Numbered from the stretch's first letter, positions 37,568-47,922 are shown. The stretch: 64,000 nucleotides of DNA from Homalodisca vitripennis (GCF_021130785.1 NC_060210.1:184728001-184792000), one strand, 5' to 3'. Numbers and translations: made by a program. The notes: generated by a model from the sequence alone, not told the origin.

Positions 37568-40500
37568 GGAAGAGAGACAGCTTCTGTCTGAAACAGAATC
37601 ACCTTCAACACCTCATCTGGTTCCAGTACGTACTCCAGAGGAGTCGCAGACAATACTTGATGAAATATCAGAAGTCCAGTCGGGCATTCACGGGAAGATT
37701 GAAAACGTATGTGATTATGAACAAACGTGGGATCAAAGATCCAAAAATGTTTCTTGAGATATGCAAACCACTCGTTGTTGAAAAACTTCAGGAAGCTGTA
37801 AAAGAAAAAAATCTTAAGGTAAACATGGTTTATCATGCCGAATTCAAGAAAATAATAAACGCCCAATGTGGAGGTGACTCAAGTCATGAACATTAAAACG
37901 AAAATGAAATTCTTTTACTCGACAACGTCTCCTGTCTGACTATTATAACTCAGCAAAACTTAAGATGTTGGTTGAGATGGAGGAGTTTTGAGGCAAACGG
38001 TTTCTCAATGGTCACTAAAAAAAGTGTGAAAGACTTGGAGATCAGAGTCAACCGATATGTTCCTTTTCATGGATCCAGCTATTGTGGTTCTACCAAAACA
38101 GATTCAATCCAAAAAGGCTGTTATTAATGTAATAAAAAACGAAGATCAGAAATGTTGTTTTATGTGGTCTATTCTGGCAGCTTTACATCCAGTTAAGGTT
38201 CATCCAGAAAGAATCAGCAAATTACGAACCTTTCAAACGAGAGCGCTTCATGCACTAGCAACTTGCGAATGCCCCATGAAACTTGATGATATAGCAAAGT
38301 TTGAAAAGACGTAGTGGAATTTCTGTTAATGTCTAGCCACCCTTATGATTGACAAGTTCGATATATTCCCGCGCTGAGAATAACTGATAACGAGATGGAA
38401 AAACATGTGTTAATCTACTGTTTATCAGAGGAAAAAACAAACACTCACTACTGCTGGATCAAAGATATGTCCCGTTTGGTTAGTTCACAGATCTCACCGA
38501 AATGGACAAAAGATGTGGATATGCAATAGGTGTTTGCAACACTTTTACGAGAGAGGATTTACTCATCAAGCATAGAGAAGATTGTAACACACACGATGCT
38601 GTGAAATTGGAACTACCAGAGCCAGGAAACTGTAATTAGATTTAAAGATTTCAATTTGCTCAATGAGAGTGCCCTTTGTGTATTACGCAGACTTTGAAAT
38701 GCTGTCTAGCACTATATTTCAACATGTCAAACCGTGGAATAAAGTGGATTGTAATAGTAATCATCAGTCGTATCACTAGTCAAATATCAGAACATAATGC
38801 CATTTCCTTCTGTATGTATGGGGTGTCAGAGGACGGCTTTTCCCAAACCACCGATTAAATACTTTGGAGACGATGCTGCACATGTATTATTTGTAAAATC
38901 ATTGATTGAGGATCGCATAAGGATTAATGAACTTTACAAGAGTGAAGCAATAGTCCCCATGCAGTTGATGACAAAAGAGCAACAGGAATGTTTGAATCTA
39001 CTACTACGTGTCATATCTGTGTGAAATTTTCTTGGTGATGATCGTGTTAGAGACCATAACCATTTAGACGGGTTTGTTTAGAGGAGCAGCTCACAACAAG
39101 TGTATCATCAATTTCAAAAAAACCTAGGTTCATTCCTGTTTTTCATTCATAATTTAGCAGGTTACGACCACTCACCTATTCATTAAAGAGTTTGGTAAGT
39201 TCGAAAATTCGCATATCATTGATACCCAACAACGAGGAGCGGTACATTTCCTTTACGGTCAGTGTGGAAGGTGTAATTGAACTACGATTCATCGATTCAT
39301 TCAAGTTCATGTCACAAAGTCTCGATAGTTGGTAAAGAATCTGACTAGATCTCAATTCAAACACATCTCAACTTATTACAATGGTAAGGACCTCAATTTA
39401 TTGCTACGAAAAGGAGTGTACCCTTACGACTACATGGACAGTATAGAAAATATATAGTGAAACATCACTACCTAGTCAAGAAGAATTTTACAATAGACTG
39501 AATAAACAACACATAACAAGATGAAGATTACAAAACATGCGTGCGATGTAATGGACCGCCTTTAACATTCAGAACATGTGATAGAATATACAAATGCTAT
39601 ATAACGAAAACCGATGTCTTGCTGCTTGCAGATGTTATGGAAAACTTCAGGGATGTATGTCTCAATACATACAAATTAGATCCTGCATGGTATTTCAACA
39701 AGCACCTGGGTTGGCTTGGAAACGCAATGCTAAAAATTACAAAAAGTCGAACTGTCCCTATTTACTGACATCGATATGGTACTCATGGTTGAAAAAGGTA
39801 TTCGTGGTGGTATTTCACAGTGTTCTCATCGATATGCGAAGGCAAAACAATCCCTACATGAAAGACTACGACAAATCGAAACGAAACAACTACCTCATGT
39901 ACTTGGATGCAAACAACCTGTATGGGTGGGCAATGTCTGTAAAAACTATCATATGCAAACTTCAGTGGAGCAGTACAGACATCGATGTAATGAAAAGTTA
40001 GTGACGATTCACCCACAGGCTACATATTAGAAGTTGATTTGGAATATCCTGAAGAACTACACGATGTACACTCTGATCTACCTCTCGCTCCAGAACGTAG
40101 AGTCCCACCAGGATCGAAAATGGCAAAGCTTCTGACAACTCTCTACAGCAAAGAAAAGTATGTCGTACACTACAAAAATTAAAGCTTTTATTTGAGTCTG
40201 GGTATGAAACTAAAACATGTTCATAGAGTTCTTAGTTTCAGTCAAAGCAATTGGTTGCTAGCCGTACATTAATCTGAATACCATGGGAGCGTACAAAGGC
40301 GAAAAATGATTTTGAGAAAGACTTTTTTAAACTTATGAACAACTCAGTTTTTGGAAAAACAATGGAAAATATGAGAAATCGTGTAGATACATTCGTTTGG
40401 GTACTAAGTCACGAAAGGACAAATTAGTGGAAAGATGGGTTAGCAAACCGAACTTTAAGAGTCGAACCATCTTTACAGAAAAACCTAGTTGCTGTACATT

Positions 40501-41106
40501 TTTAGTAAGAAAAAACTCTTGTATAAATAAACCTATTTACGTAGGTATGAGTATTCTAGACATATCAAAGACACTGATGTATGATTTCCACTACAATGTA
40601 ATGAAAGAGAAGTATGGAATCTAATATAAAAATGGTGTACACCGATACCGATTCCCTGATATATGACATCAAAACTAAAAACTTCTACGAAGGACATGAA
40701 AACATATAATTGGATTATTTGATACAAGTGACTACCCCAAACCCCAACCAATATGGGCTCCCCCACGTAAACAAAAAAAGTTCTGGGGTAAAATGAAAGA
40801 TGAACTTAATGGTCGAATCATGCGAGAAAATTTGTAGGACTACGATCCAAGATGTATGCGAGCAATATAGAAGACAGCCATTACATAAAGAGGTCTAAGG
40901 GCGTGAAAAAAGCTGTAGTTGAAAATGAAATTACCTTTAGCAATATAAAGACTGTTTTGTTTAGTAACATCGAGCACTACAAAACAATGAATACAATTCG
41001 GAGTCAAGCACACAATCTCTACAGCGTAGAACACCATAAAGTGGTACTTCATCAAAGGACCGACAAACGTTTCGTACTCGAAGGTGGGACAATATCCGAA
41101 CCCTAG
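37568..41106 (+). pseudogene. Polinton protein-primed DNA polymerase B, frame-broken
   Basis: This is the replicase of the element. Conserved blocks appear in the family's order but across changing frames: an N-terminal region (about 37,700-38,310) with SKKAVINVIKN and MKLDDIAKFE; exonuclease motif YADFE at about 38,684; a CHIC zinc-knuckle-like segment with VRDHNHLDG at about 39,015-39,070; HNLAGYD at 39,148; LLLRKGVYPYDYMDS at about 39,400; KTDVLLLADVMENFRDVCL near 39,610; MVEKGIRGGISQCSHRYAKA at about 39,785; palm motif A LDANNLYGWAM at about 39,902; motif [12 protein letters not shown] at about 40,336; and motif C YTDTDSLIYDIK at about 40,638. The C-terminal GVKKAVVENEITFSNIK block ends at a TAG at 41,104. 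The length fits a full-size gene of about 1,150 codons. The start codon is uncertain. More than ten frame changes or stops occur. Confidence 0.92.
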
Positions 41107-41169
41107 CATGGGTCATCATAGAATATGCGCAAAACTGTTAAATTTAAATGTATGTAAGAGAACATACTA

Positions 41170-41852
41170 ATGGAAATTCAAGTGTATTGCAGAGAGAAAT
41201 TCGAAGACCAATTTTTTACCTAGACCGTTACGGTGTCTTATTGTAGGAACCGTCTGGGTGTGGTAAAACGAACTTGTTATTGAATTTCATTTACAACAAA
41301 GATGGAGAATTCCGTTCAAGAAATCTATACGTTTTAAGTCGTTCAATAGAACAACCTGCATATGTAGATCTGCGTGAACAATACATGATTAGAAAAAAAA
41401 CTTAGAAGACACATTGCGTTTTTTCTATTCTTCTTGTCAAGATCTCATTACTATCGATGACTGCAAACCAAACTCACTTGTGGTATTCGATGACTGCCTC
41501 CTAGCAAAGAGCAAACTAAAATCAAAGACTATTTCATTAGAGGACGTCATAAAGGGATTTCTTGTGTCTACCTGAGTCAGAGCTATGGTCGGGTTGATAT
41601 GCAGGTCATACGAAACAAATGTTAATCTGTTGTGTCTGTTTACAATGAACAAGTACTATACAAAGAGAGTGTTCCAGGACTTTGTAGGTTCTGACATGGA
41701 CTTTCAACCAATTTGAGGCTCTCTGTTTTGAGTGTTGGAAAACACCTCATGGAACTTCATATCTATTAATACTACAGCTAAACCACAGGAGAAAGGAAAT
41801 ATATGTGCAATTTAAAAAGGAAACTAAGTTGTTGAATAATACTTCGTTGTAA
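41170..41852 (+). pseudogene. FtsK/A32-like DNA-packaging ATPase, frame-broken
   Basis: This ATPase would pump element DNA into capsids. An ATG at 41,170 is followed by a Walker A segment PSGCGKTNLLLNF at about 41,250. Next come LYVLSRSIEQPAYVDLREQY and a Walker B segment NSLVVFDDCLL at about 41,476. After that is RGRHKGISCVYLSQSYGRVD, the sensor-like region typical of Polinton and nucleocytoplasmic large DNA virus ATPases. The tail continues to a TAA at 41,850. Both nucleotide-binding motifs are intact, but a stop lies just before Walker A and frames change later. The short gap to the upstream polymerase gene fits a compact virus-like layout. Confidence 0.87.
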
Positions 41853-42420
41853 AACGTACCAGTATAAACGTAATTTGACGTTTAAGTATAAACGTAATTT
41901 GACGTTTTAAGTATAAACGTAATTTTGACGTTTAAGTATAAACGTAATTTTGACGTTTAAAGTATAAAACGTAATTTAACGTTCATAAACGTAATTTGAC
42001 GTTTAAGTATAAACGTAATTTGACGTTCATAAACGTAATTTGACGTTTAAGTACAAACGTAATTTAACGTTCATAAAACGTAATTTAACGTTCATAAACG
42101 TAATTTGACGTTTTAGTATAAACGTAATTTAACGTTCATAAACGTAATTTGACGTTTAAGTATAAACGTAATTTAACGTTCATAAACGTAATTTGACGTT
42201 CATAAACGTAATTTGACGTTTAAGTATAAACGTAATTTAACGTTCATAAACGTAATTTGACGTTTAAGTATAAACGTAATTTGACGTTTAAGTATAATCG
42301 TAATTTTGACGTTTAAGTATAAACGTAATTTTAACGTTCAACCAACGTAATCTGACGTTAAGTATAAACGTAAATTTGACGTTTAAATATAAACGTAATT
42401 TGACGTTCATAAACGTGACT
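41853..42420. repeat. AT-rich palindromic tandem array (AAACGTAATTTGACGTTT)
   Basis: About 570 bp are filled by some two dozen copies of an 18-bp near-palindrome, AAACGTAATTTGACGTTT or variants with TTAACGTT. They are separated by short AAGTAT or CAT linkers (24-bp and 18-bp spacings mixed). Every unit can fold on itself and the ACGT core recurs about twice per unit. It lies between the ATPase and the phospholipase-domain gene and ends just before a TATAAGTATA motif. Possible roles are a regulatory or protein-binding array, or passive expansion. No protein is encoded. Confidence 0.93.
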
Positions 42421-42454
42421 TGAAAGATTTGAAGAATAACTCTGTGTCTATTAC

Positions 42455-42464
42455 TATAAGTATA
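42455..42464 (+). promoter_or_regulatory. TATAAGTATA motif before phospholipase-domain gene
   Basis: TATAAGTATA ends six bases before the ATG at 42,471. The identical string is repeated in the left subterminal array. Similar motifs precede the core-like gene (ATATAAG, 45,451-45,457, ATG at 45,470) and the minor capsid gene (TTATAAGTATATA, 46,859-46,870, ATG at 46,885). The distance to the ATG is too short for a standard TATA box 30 bp before transcription start, so it may mark the start itself or be a different kind of signal. Confidence 0.45.
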
Positions 42465-42470
42465 CAACAC

Positions 42471-43965
42471 ATGGCGAATAAACTAGATGAAAAAGAAGCA
42501 AGGCGACTTGAAAAAATTCAGACTGTCTTGGCTGCAAAGTTCAAAACGTGCTGAATTCAGGATGAATTAAAAAACTCTCAAACAAAAATACTATATCATC
42601 AAATGCTAATGAGACGTCTGCCAATCGTAAACATATCAAAACACATGATCGAACCGCTCACTGTTTCTAAAGCTAGAAAGTTGGATGAGTTAAACCGGAA
42701 ATTACAAAGTGTAGTTTGCTCAGACCCATTTTTAAAGAGTTAGAATTATGTTCGTGAAAATGAGAAAAAGTACGAACCAATCACCAGAGCCATTAGGGAA
42801 CAACAACATAGAGAATTGGAAACACAAAGATACGTAGTCAAAACCGTATGAAACAGTTGGTAAGATTTCAACCTCAAGCATCAGATCGTCGAACGTTTTG
42901 AGGATGTAGAATTACGATGATGAGCCAGAAGTACAACCTCAAGAGCAATCGATGAACAGTTGATGGATTCTAAAGTAGTAACACTTGGTTCTCTAGGAGC
43001 CCGATACCTTCCAAAATCCAACGACAAACAGTTTGGTATTGGTATACTAGATGCAAAATCTAGAGCAGCCGATGATCGGTTCCGAACCGATTACATTTGA
43101 TTATGATGACATTATATTAGTCAGCTCTCAAAGAAATACAAAGGGACTGAGGGTCTTTGGAGATTGTTGACGAAAAACAATATAGTAGAGAAGGATCTGT
43201 ACACCGATGAAGACTGGAACTCTTACAAGGACATGTTGGTGAGGACAAACTCGCTTTTTCCAAAGAAACAATCCCAAAAGGTAATCGTCCCAAATCAAGT
43301 CAAGGACTAAAGTGGAAACATATGATAAAACTTTTTGGGATGAGTTGGTGAATGGAAAAGTGGCAACAATTGGTTCAGGGTTAAAGGTTTTTACAATGAA
43401 AGTCCGGTCGAATATAAGTACATAAAGAACTTCAAAGACCTCATTGACATTTACACTACATTTCAAGCTCAGGAAGAAGCTGGGAACAACAACTTTTCAT
43501 AATGAAAAAACTGTCCTGTGGTTGATTTCCTTCACGATGAAATGGAAGACCTAATTGCTACACCTAAAGGGTTGAAGTACCCTAGTCAGATGTTTTCATT
43601 GTTTTGCCTGAACATGTTATATAGAAGGTAAAGGGCTTTTGAACGACATCATTAACAAGTTACCATTCGAGTTACATGCGCCCAAGAACTGGAATCTTGA
43701 TACGTATAAACTACTGTGGCCCGGCACCCAGCTTGACAAGAGACGTAATTTGCTAGGGGAGATAACGGAATTTAATCCCCTCGAAGAAGCTTGTAAGAAG
43801 CATGATATATGGTATAGGGATCATAAAAACACAGAAGACAGGTGCGGGAGGCGGACAAAATATTACAAAAGAAAGCTTGGGAGAGGGTTACCTCAGATGT
43901 ATGCTGACTTGAATGAGCGTATTGGTCGGCCTAACAACAACAGGAGGAATGTGGTTGAAACGTAA
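42471..43965 (+). pseudogene. Virion protein with phospholipase A2 domain, frame-broken
   Basis: The N-terminal half begins MANKLDEKEARRLEKIQ and is lysine/glutamate-rich. A middle block, KKYKGTEGLWRLLTKNN at about 43,126, followed by YTDEDWNSY and LVRTN, recurs in Polinton-type proteins of unknown function. A second middle block (YKYIKNFKDLIDIYTTFQA, about 43,416) follows. The last 108 codons, 43,639-43,965, are one open frame with a parvovirus-VP1-like secreted phospholipase A2 fold: a calcium-loop-like WPGTQLDKR (43,717) and the catalytic His-Asp pair in EEACKKHDIWYRDH (codons 43,801-43,806). In parvoviruses such a domain opens the endosome during entry, and a similar role here is inference. 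The Gly usual before Pro-Gly in the calcium loop is Trp, possibly from a nearby one-base indel. The upstream part has several frame changes. Confidence 0.75.
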
Positions 43966-44160
43966 ACTCGGTTATGGGTTAGGAACTTCAGGATGTATCT
44001 TACCCATCAGATATATAAAGCAATGAAAGCAAATATTTTTTAACCCTATATATAAGAGAGGATATAAATAGAACAGTGATCAGTGGTAAAAACCAGTGAT
44101 GGAGAAACCTGTATATTGAATTTTCGAGCGGTATAGCAAGGAAGTGAGTATAGAACTGCA

Positions 44161-45354
44161 ATGCCAGTTTCCAGAGCTAACTTCAATGCACCCAACAACA
44201 ATACCACATTCAAACTGGATTATGGAGACGCATTTTATGAATTCAGCCCGCATAATGTACCACATTCAAGGAAAGTATGTGCAAAAATCTGATGGATCTG
44301 ATTATCAAACTAACTCTACTGTACAAACTGGTAGACAACTTCGCGGCCTTCTTGTTTTCAAGAATAGAGCTGAGGAAACACAATACAATTGATCGACACA
44401 GTAGAACTACCCCGGCATCACCAGCACTATAAAGGGGGTTGTTAGTTACAGTAACACTGAAAAACAAACACTCTCAAGTAGTGGTTTCTCATCATCGTTT
44501 ACAGGAGGTGGGAAGTTTGAAGCACTCGGCACACTTGGGCATTTAGGATTAGGTTTCTTTTGACCACCTACGTTACCACCCGATGTACAAGGGAGGTTTT
44601 GAAATCACATTTACTAGGAATAAGATAATGATGCGTTTGTTTCACTGGAAAGGGGCAGGGTCCACAGCAACGGATCCTGGTGATGGAAAAAATTGTGATA
44701 GAGTCGTTTGTGTTACGAGTCCCCATAGTCGATATACCAGCACTTCCAAAATCCAGTTAATTGATGGTTTGAAACTCTGAGTGACAAGGATGCTTTAGTC
44801 TACAACTTCTTTCAATGGCAATGCATCGACAAAAGAGGGGTGTTTGGTTCATCGTTCAGCTTCGATATTACAAGTGTTTACAGAAATGTGTACAATCCTA
44901 GATTTGTTATAATCGCACTTCAGACCAAACAGAACAAACACCCAGGCAAAAGATCCTAGTAGATTTGACAGCTGCAACATCAAAAATGTGTCTGTGAAAA
45001 TTTAATGGAGAAAGGTACCCTCAGGAATTGCAGAATTTTGATATACTAATGGTATATACAGGATCATGTACGATCAGTACCTAGGGTTCCGAAAATAAAA
45101 CTTCGGAGACAAATAACGTGTTTAGTAAACCTGAAAGAAATGTATTGATAACTCACTCGGTTTGGTTGTAATTGACACACATCTACATCAACCAACAACA
45201 GACAGATCTCGAAGTGACATTCAGATTGAATTAGATTTTGTAAAAAGCTATTGCATCTCCACAGGGGAGCAGCGGCACCACAGCATATGTTGTCGTTGTA
45301 TCTGAGGCACATTTCTCATATGACATTACTCGAAACATAATCAAATTCCTGTAA
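44161..45354 (+). pseudogene. Polinton hexon-like major capsid protein, frame-broken
   Basis: A double-jelly-roll major capsid protein that would form the icosahedral shell. The ATG at 44,161 opens MPVSRANFNAPNNNTTF in one frame. The frame then changes near 44,200. The central part (44,583-44,780) includes LIDGLK-like and FTRNKIMMRLFH segments. RFVIIALQTKQNKHPGK at about 44,900, KFNGERYPQEL at about 45,000 and SDIQIELDFVK at about 45,205 match the usual C-terminal order of Polinton hexon-like proteins, and it ends at a TAA at 45,352. At about 397 codons it is somewhat shorter than many family members. Numerous stops and frame changes occur. A TATATAAGAG motif lies about 105 bp upstream. Confidence 0.75.
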
Positions 45355-45469
45355 AAAACAAATAAAAAAACAACAACAAACAAAAAAAGTAAAAGTAAAG
45401 TTTTTTTTCATTAGTAGGCGGCAATTATTGTTTTCATGTCAGTGTTTTGTATATAAGAAAGCGTATAGA

Positions 45470-45955
45470 ATGGAAAGTCAGCATAATTATACAGTCCGGC
45501 TATCCGAAGCTCAAAAACGTAAGCTTCGTACAGCGTACAAAAGACGGAAAAACCTACAGTAATCAGATATCTAATGAACACACTGTCTCACGGAAGTGAT
45601 CGTATCCTTCTTTCTGAAGGCAGGCAACACAAAGCCGTTTCTAGAAGCTGTTAAAAACAAAAAAAGGTTTACAATTGCTTCTAAGTTACAACCAACTCGT
45701 ATCTAATAAACAAGGTGAGGGTTTTTGAAGGAAATTATGGAAATGGTGGATTCGTCAGTTCCTGGAGGTAAACGCTTCATCTCTCCATTAATAAGAAGAA
45801 AGTTGGCTCCTTTACTGAGAGAAAAATTTAATACCTTGGTTAAAGAGTTTTAGTCGATGAGGAGTTGGACACCATTAATTGAAAAAGACCCTACGGGTAG
45901 AGGGTTGAAACGTCGTATTGGTCGGAAGCTTGATGCATTGGTTGTCTGTGAATAA
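45470..45955 (+). pseudogene. Small basic core-like virion protein, frame-broken
   Basis: From the ATG at 45,470 the frame reads YTVRLSEAQKRKLRTAYKRR, a highly basic start that resembles the core/condensing proteins of adintovirus-type elements, with later VKNKK-type basic motifs. A Gly/Pro-containing middle (SVPGGKRFISPLIRRKLAPLL) is followed by GRGLKRRIGRKLDALVV and a TAA at 45,953. It probably binds DNA inside the particle, by analogy with adenovirus core proteins. The sequence shows only the basic composition. An ATATAAG motif lies 13 bases before the ATG. At least three frame changes are present. Confidence 0.55.
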
Positions 45956-46020
45956 AAAAAGAGATCTTCCCGCTGTCTCTTGGTGAAATAGAAAAAATTT
46001 AGCAGGTATATTAAACATTA

Positions 46021-46471
46021 ATGAGTTTAGAGGTGTTTTTCATGCGACAGTTACTTCCAGACAAACCTACAAATATTGAACGTGGTAATTGTAAATCTTG
46101 GTGACCTTCATCTGGTGGTTACTCACTGGACGTGTTATATGTGAAACGTGGTGAAAAGAAATTGTATTTTGATTCATATGGCGATGTCAATCCTCCAATA
46201 GAAGTAGTCAGGTATTTGGGGTCAAAAGGGTTGGTTTATAACTCAGAGCGTAATTCAGGGGTTTGACGATCCTCCTATCTGTGGACATCTGTGCCTGGAG
46301 GTTCTACGACGAGATTCAGCTGGTGAGGACTGGGAACATATTCTTCGTAGTATAGAAGAAACAAATAAAAATGATGGAAAACCGTGGTTTTATTCAATTT
46401 CAACAGATTTGGAGAAAGAAATTGAAATTGGATCAGTTACCTACTCAACCCAATTCAGACCCTTCTCCTGA
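46021..46471 (+). pseudogene. Adenain-like cysteine protease, frame-broken
   Basis: A maturation protease that would cleave capsid precursors. The start is MSLEVFFMRQLLPDKPTNIE at 46,021. The catalytic His lies in THW (codon 46,124). The acidic residue follows in LYFDSYGDVNPPIEV (Asp codon about 46,171). The catalytic Cys motif CGHLCLEVL is at 46,280-46,306. Order and spacing fit the His-Asp/Glu-Cys arrangement of adenovirus and Polinton proteases. The His block, the Asp block and the Cys block are not all in one frame, with stops near 46,105 and 46,264. The end at the TGA at 46,469 is uncertain because another frame overlaps it. Confidence 0.78.
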
Positions 46472-46574
46472 CGAGATAATTGAGCTTGCAAGTGATGTAT
46501 CAAAAGTCTCACAAGATTTATTCGAAGTCAAGAAATTATTGGAATCGCCATTTGGTAAAATCGGAAAAAAATAA
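46371..46574 (+). CDS. Small unassigned Polinton reading frame
   Basis: An uninterrupted 67-codon frame from an ATG at 46,371 to a stop at 46,572. It overlaps the protease end in another frame. It has an acidic, helix-prone middle (SPDEIIELASDVSKVSQDLF) and a lysine-rich end. No domain is recognised. It may be a separate small gene continuing past a frameshift into the region 46,610-46,790, where fragments such as GAILLPLLKNPPDELVK are read, or it may be an artefact of the protease frame change. Confidence 0.35.
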   Translation: MMENRGFIQFQQIWRKKLKLDQLPTQPNSDPSPDEIIELASDVSKVSQDLFEVKKLLESPFGKIGKK

Positions 46575-46884
46575 TAAATGCGATCGAGATTGTCCCCCAC
46601 TATACCGTAAATGGTGAAAAGATATGGGGCAATTTTGCTTCCTTTACTGAAAAACCCACCAGATGAATTGGTCAAGTGAGCAAAGCAAGTGGAGTCAGGC
46701 ATATGATGTGGTTGTCAAAGTTCAATTGAGTGAATTAGAAGGCAAGATATACATCATAGACAGAAAAAATGCAATAACGAAATAAAAAATATATGGAAAG
46801 AGGATCGTTGAAGACTTCCCATGATGGTAGTAACTTCATCTAAAAACTTGTTATAGATTATAAGTATATAAAAAAACTGCAACC
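46575..46884 (+). other. Polinton spacer with broken coding fragments
   Basis: Fragments of amino-acid-like sequence (GAILLPLLKNPPDELVK near 46,620, VKVQLSELEGKIYIIDRK near 46,715) appear in different frames and probably belong to one decayed gene. The segment ends with TTATAAGTATATA, 15-26 bases before the minor capsid ATG. Confidence 0.45.
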
Positions 46885-47721
46885 ATGCCAATTACTCAAA
46901 CTAACTGGAACTGAGTCTGTACAGACTCTCCATCTAGAACACCCATCTCTCACTTGGATCCAAACGCGGAGTATTATATGGCTCTTGTTGGATTTTACTC
47001 TGAGAACAACATATACAACTTGTTGCAAACATGCAAAAGTCTATTTTTGGACTTGGAATACATTTCATTCCGAAACCACTGATACTTCAATGTTGGTTAC
47101 TGGACCATTGAAAAACTTGAAAAGAGTTTCAGAGATTACATACAGTCGTTGAAATCTTAGTATAAATTCTGACGATTTCATTGGTGGTACTCAAGATCTT
47201 CAAAAGATGGTGACAAAATATCAATGGCGATGTAATTCTCCAATTAAATTCTACATTGATAAAACCGTTAGTGATCTCTTAGGTTTGAAAAATCTGATGC
47301 AACAAACTACAAAAAGAATCAACTTACTTCAACTCAAATGAAAATGTAATTGCATCGAATCCACCGAATCTCAGAGCCGAAATTGAATGTGTCTTCGAGA
47401 TACACTGCAATATTGTCAACAACAGTCTTAATCAATCATGATGTTCACTCTCACAAACATTTGGTCAAGACAGCAATCCTCTACTCCTTTTACCCCTAAT
47501 GTACCACACGGCTACAAATGTTTCGAAAATTTCAATCACCTCAAGAAAAACACTACATACCTCTTCGGAGCGGTTTACGAAAGATTCAACAGATCACAAT
47601 CACACTTGTAGACCAAAACAACCAACTGCTCCAGAACAACCATGTAAACAACATCGTCCCCTACAGATTTAGATCTGATCAGTAAATCACAAACACATAC
47701 ATACTCAAAACATTGTGGTAA
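46885..47721 (+). pseudogene. Penton-like minor capsid protein, frame-broken
   Basis: A single-jelly-roll-type vertex protein of the capsid. The ATG at 46,885 opens a frame (MPITQTNWN), and EYYMALVGFYSENNIYNL follows. A middle segment INSDDFIGGTQDLQKMVTKY and CNSPIKFYIDKTVSDLLGL fits the shared Polinton penton pattern in which a small loop precedes an FxxxxSxxxLLGF-type motif. The late motif NVPHGYKCFENF at 47,498 corresponds to the family's VPPGYKI-type block, and the sequence ends at a TAA at 47,719, seven bases before the right inverted repeat. About six frame changes or stops occur. Assignment rests on motif order and gene position. Confidence 0.72.
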
Positions 47722-47727
47722 ATAATA

Positions 47728-47922
47728 AAAACGCGTGGTGTTCGGTGCGGGACAGCGATGACATGCGCGGTGATTCGCGCGGCGCGGTTCTGACTACCCA
47801 TACTCACAATCCACTCTTAGTCGCTCTCTAACAATTTTCTGTCCCAGATTCGGTCTCACACGGTTTGTCCCAGAACCGGTCCTCGGAGTGCGTTGTCCCA
47901 GCAACGGCCAAAGTATACTACT
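47728..47922 (-). repeat. Polinton right terminal inverted repeat
   Basis: Reverse complement of 34,265-34,461, ending ...CCAAAGTATACTACT. It lacks the 116-bp GC-rich array seen inside the left end. Compared with the left copy it carries several one- to four-base insertions (for example near 47,803 and 47,885) and only a few substitutions. Confidence 0.92.

Larger units (their letters stand above)
34265..47922 (+). mobile_element. Polinton/Maverick (adintovirus-like) element, 13.7 kb, complete
   Basis: This is a 13,658-bp self-synthesising, virus-like transposon. The ends are inverted (AGTAGTATACTTTGGCC at the left, mirrored at the right), begin with AG and end with CT as in known Polintons, and are flanked by a perfect 6-bp duplication, so both ends are intact. 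It carries the full expected set: integrase, protein-primed polymerase B, packaging ATPase, adenain-like protease, hexon-like major capsid protein and penton-like minor capsid protein. It also has a zinc-finger gene, a phospholipase A2 domain protein and a small basic core-like protein. All genes are on the plus strand. Almost every gene is crossed by frameshifts or stops, so the copy as read would not be functional. Confidence 0.96.

Noticed and set aside
40533..41109. Minus-strand open frames opposite the polymerase and capsid genes
   Set aside because: They are shadows of the plus-strand coding sequence. The plus-strand translation carries the recognised motifs.
42288..42470. Minus-strand 60-codon frame at the end of the palindromic array
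   Set aside because: A repetitive translation of the ACGT array (NVK-type repeats). It is not a gene.
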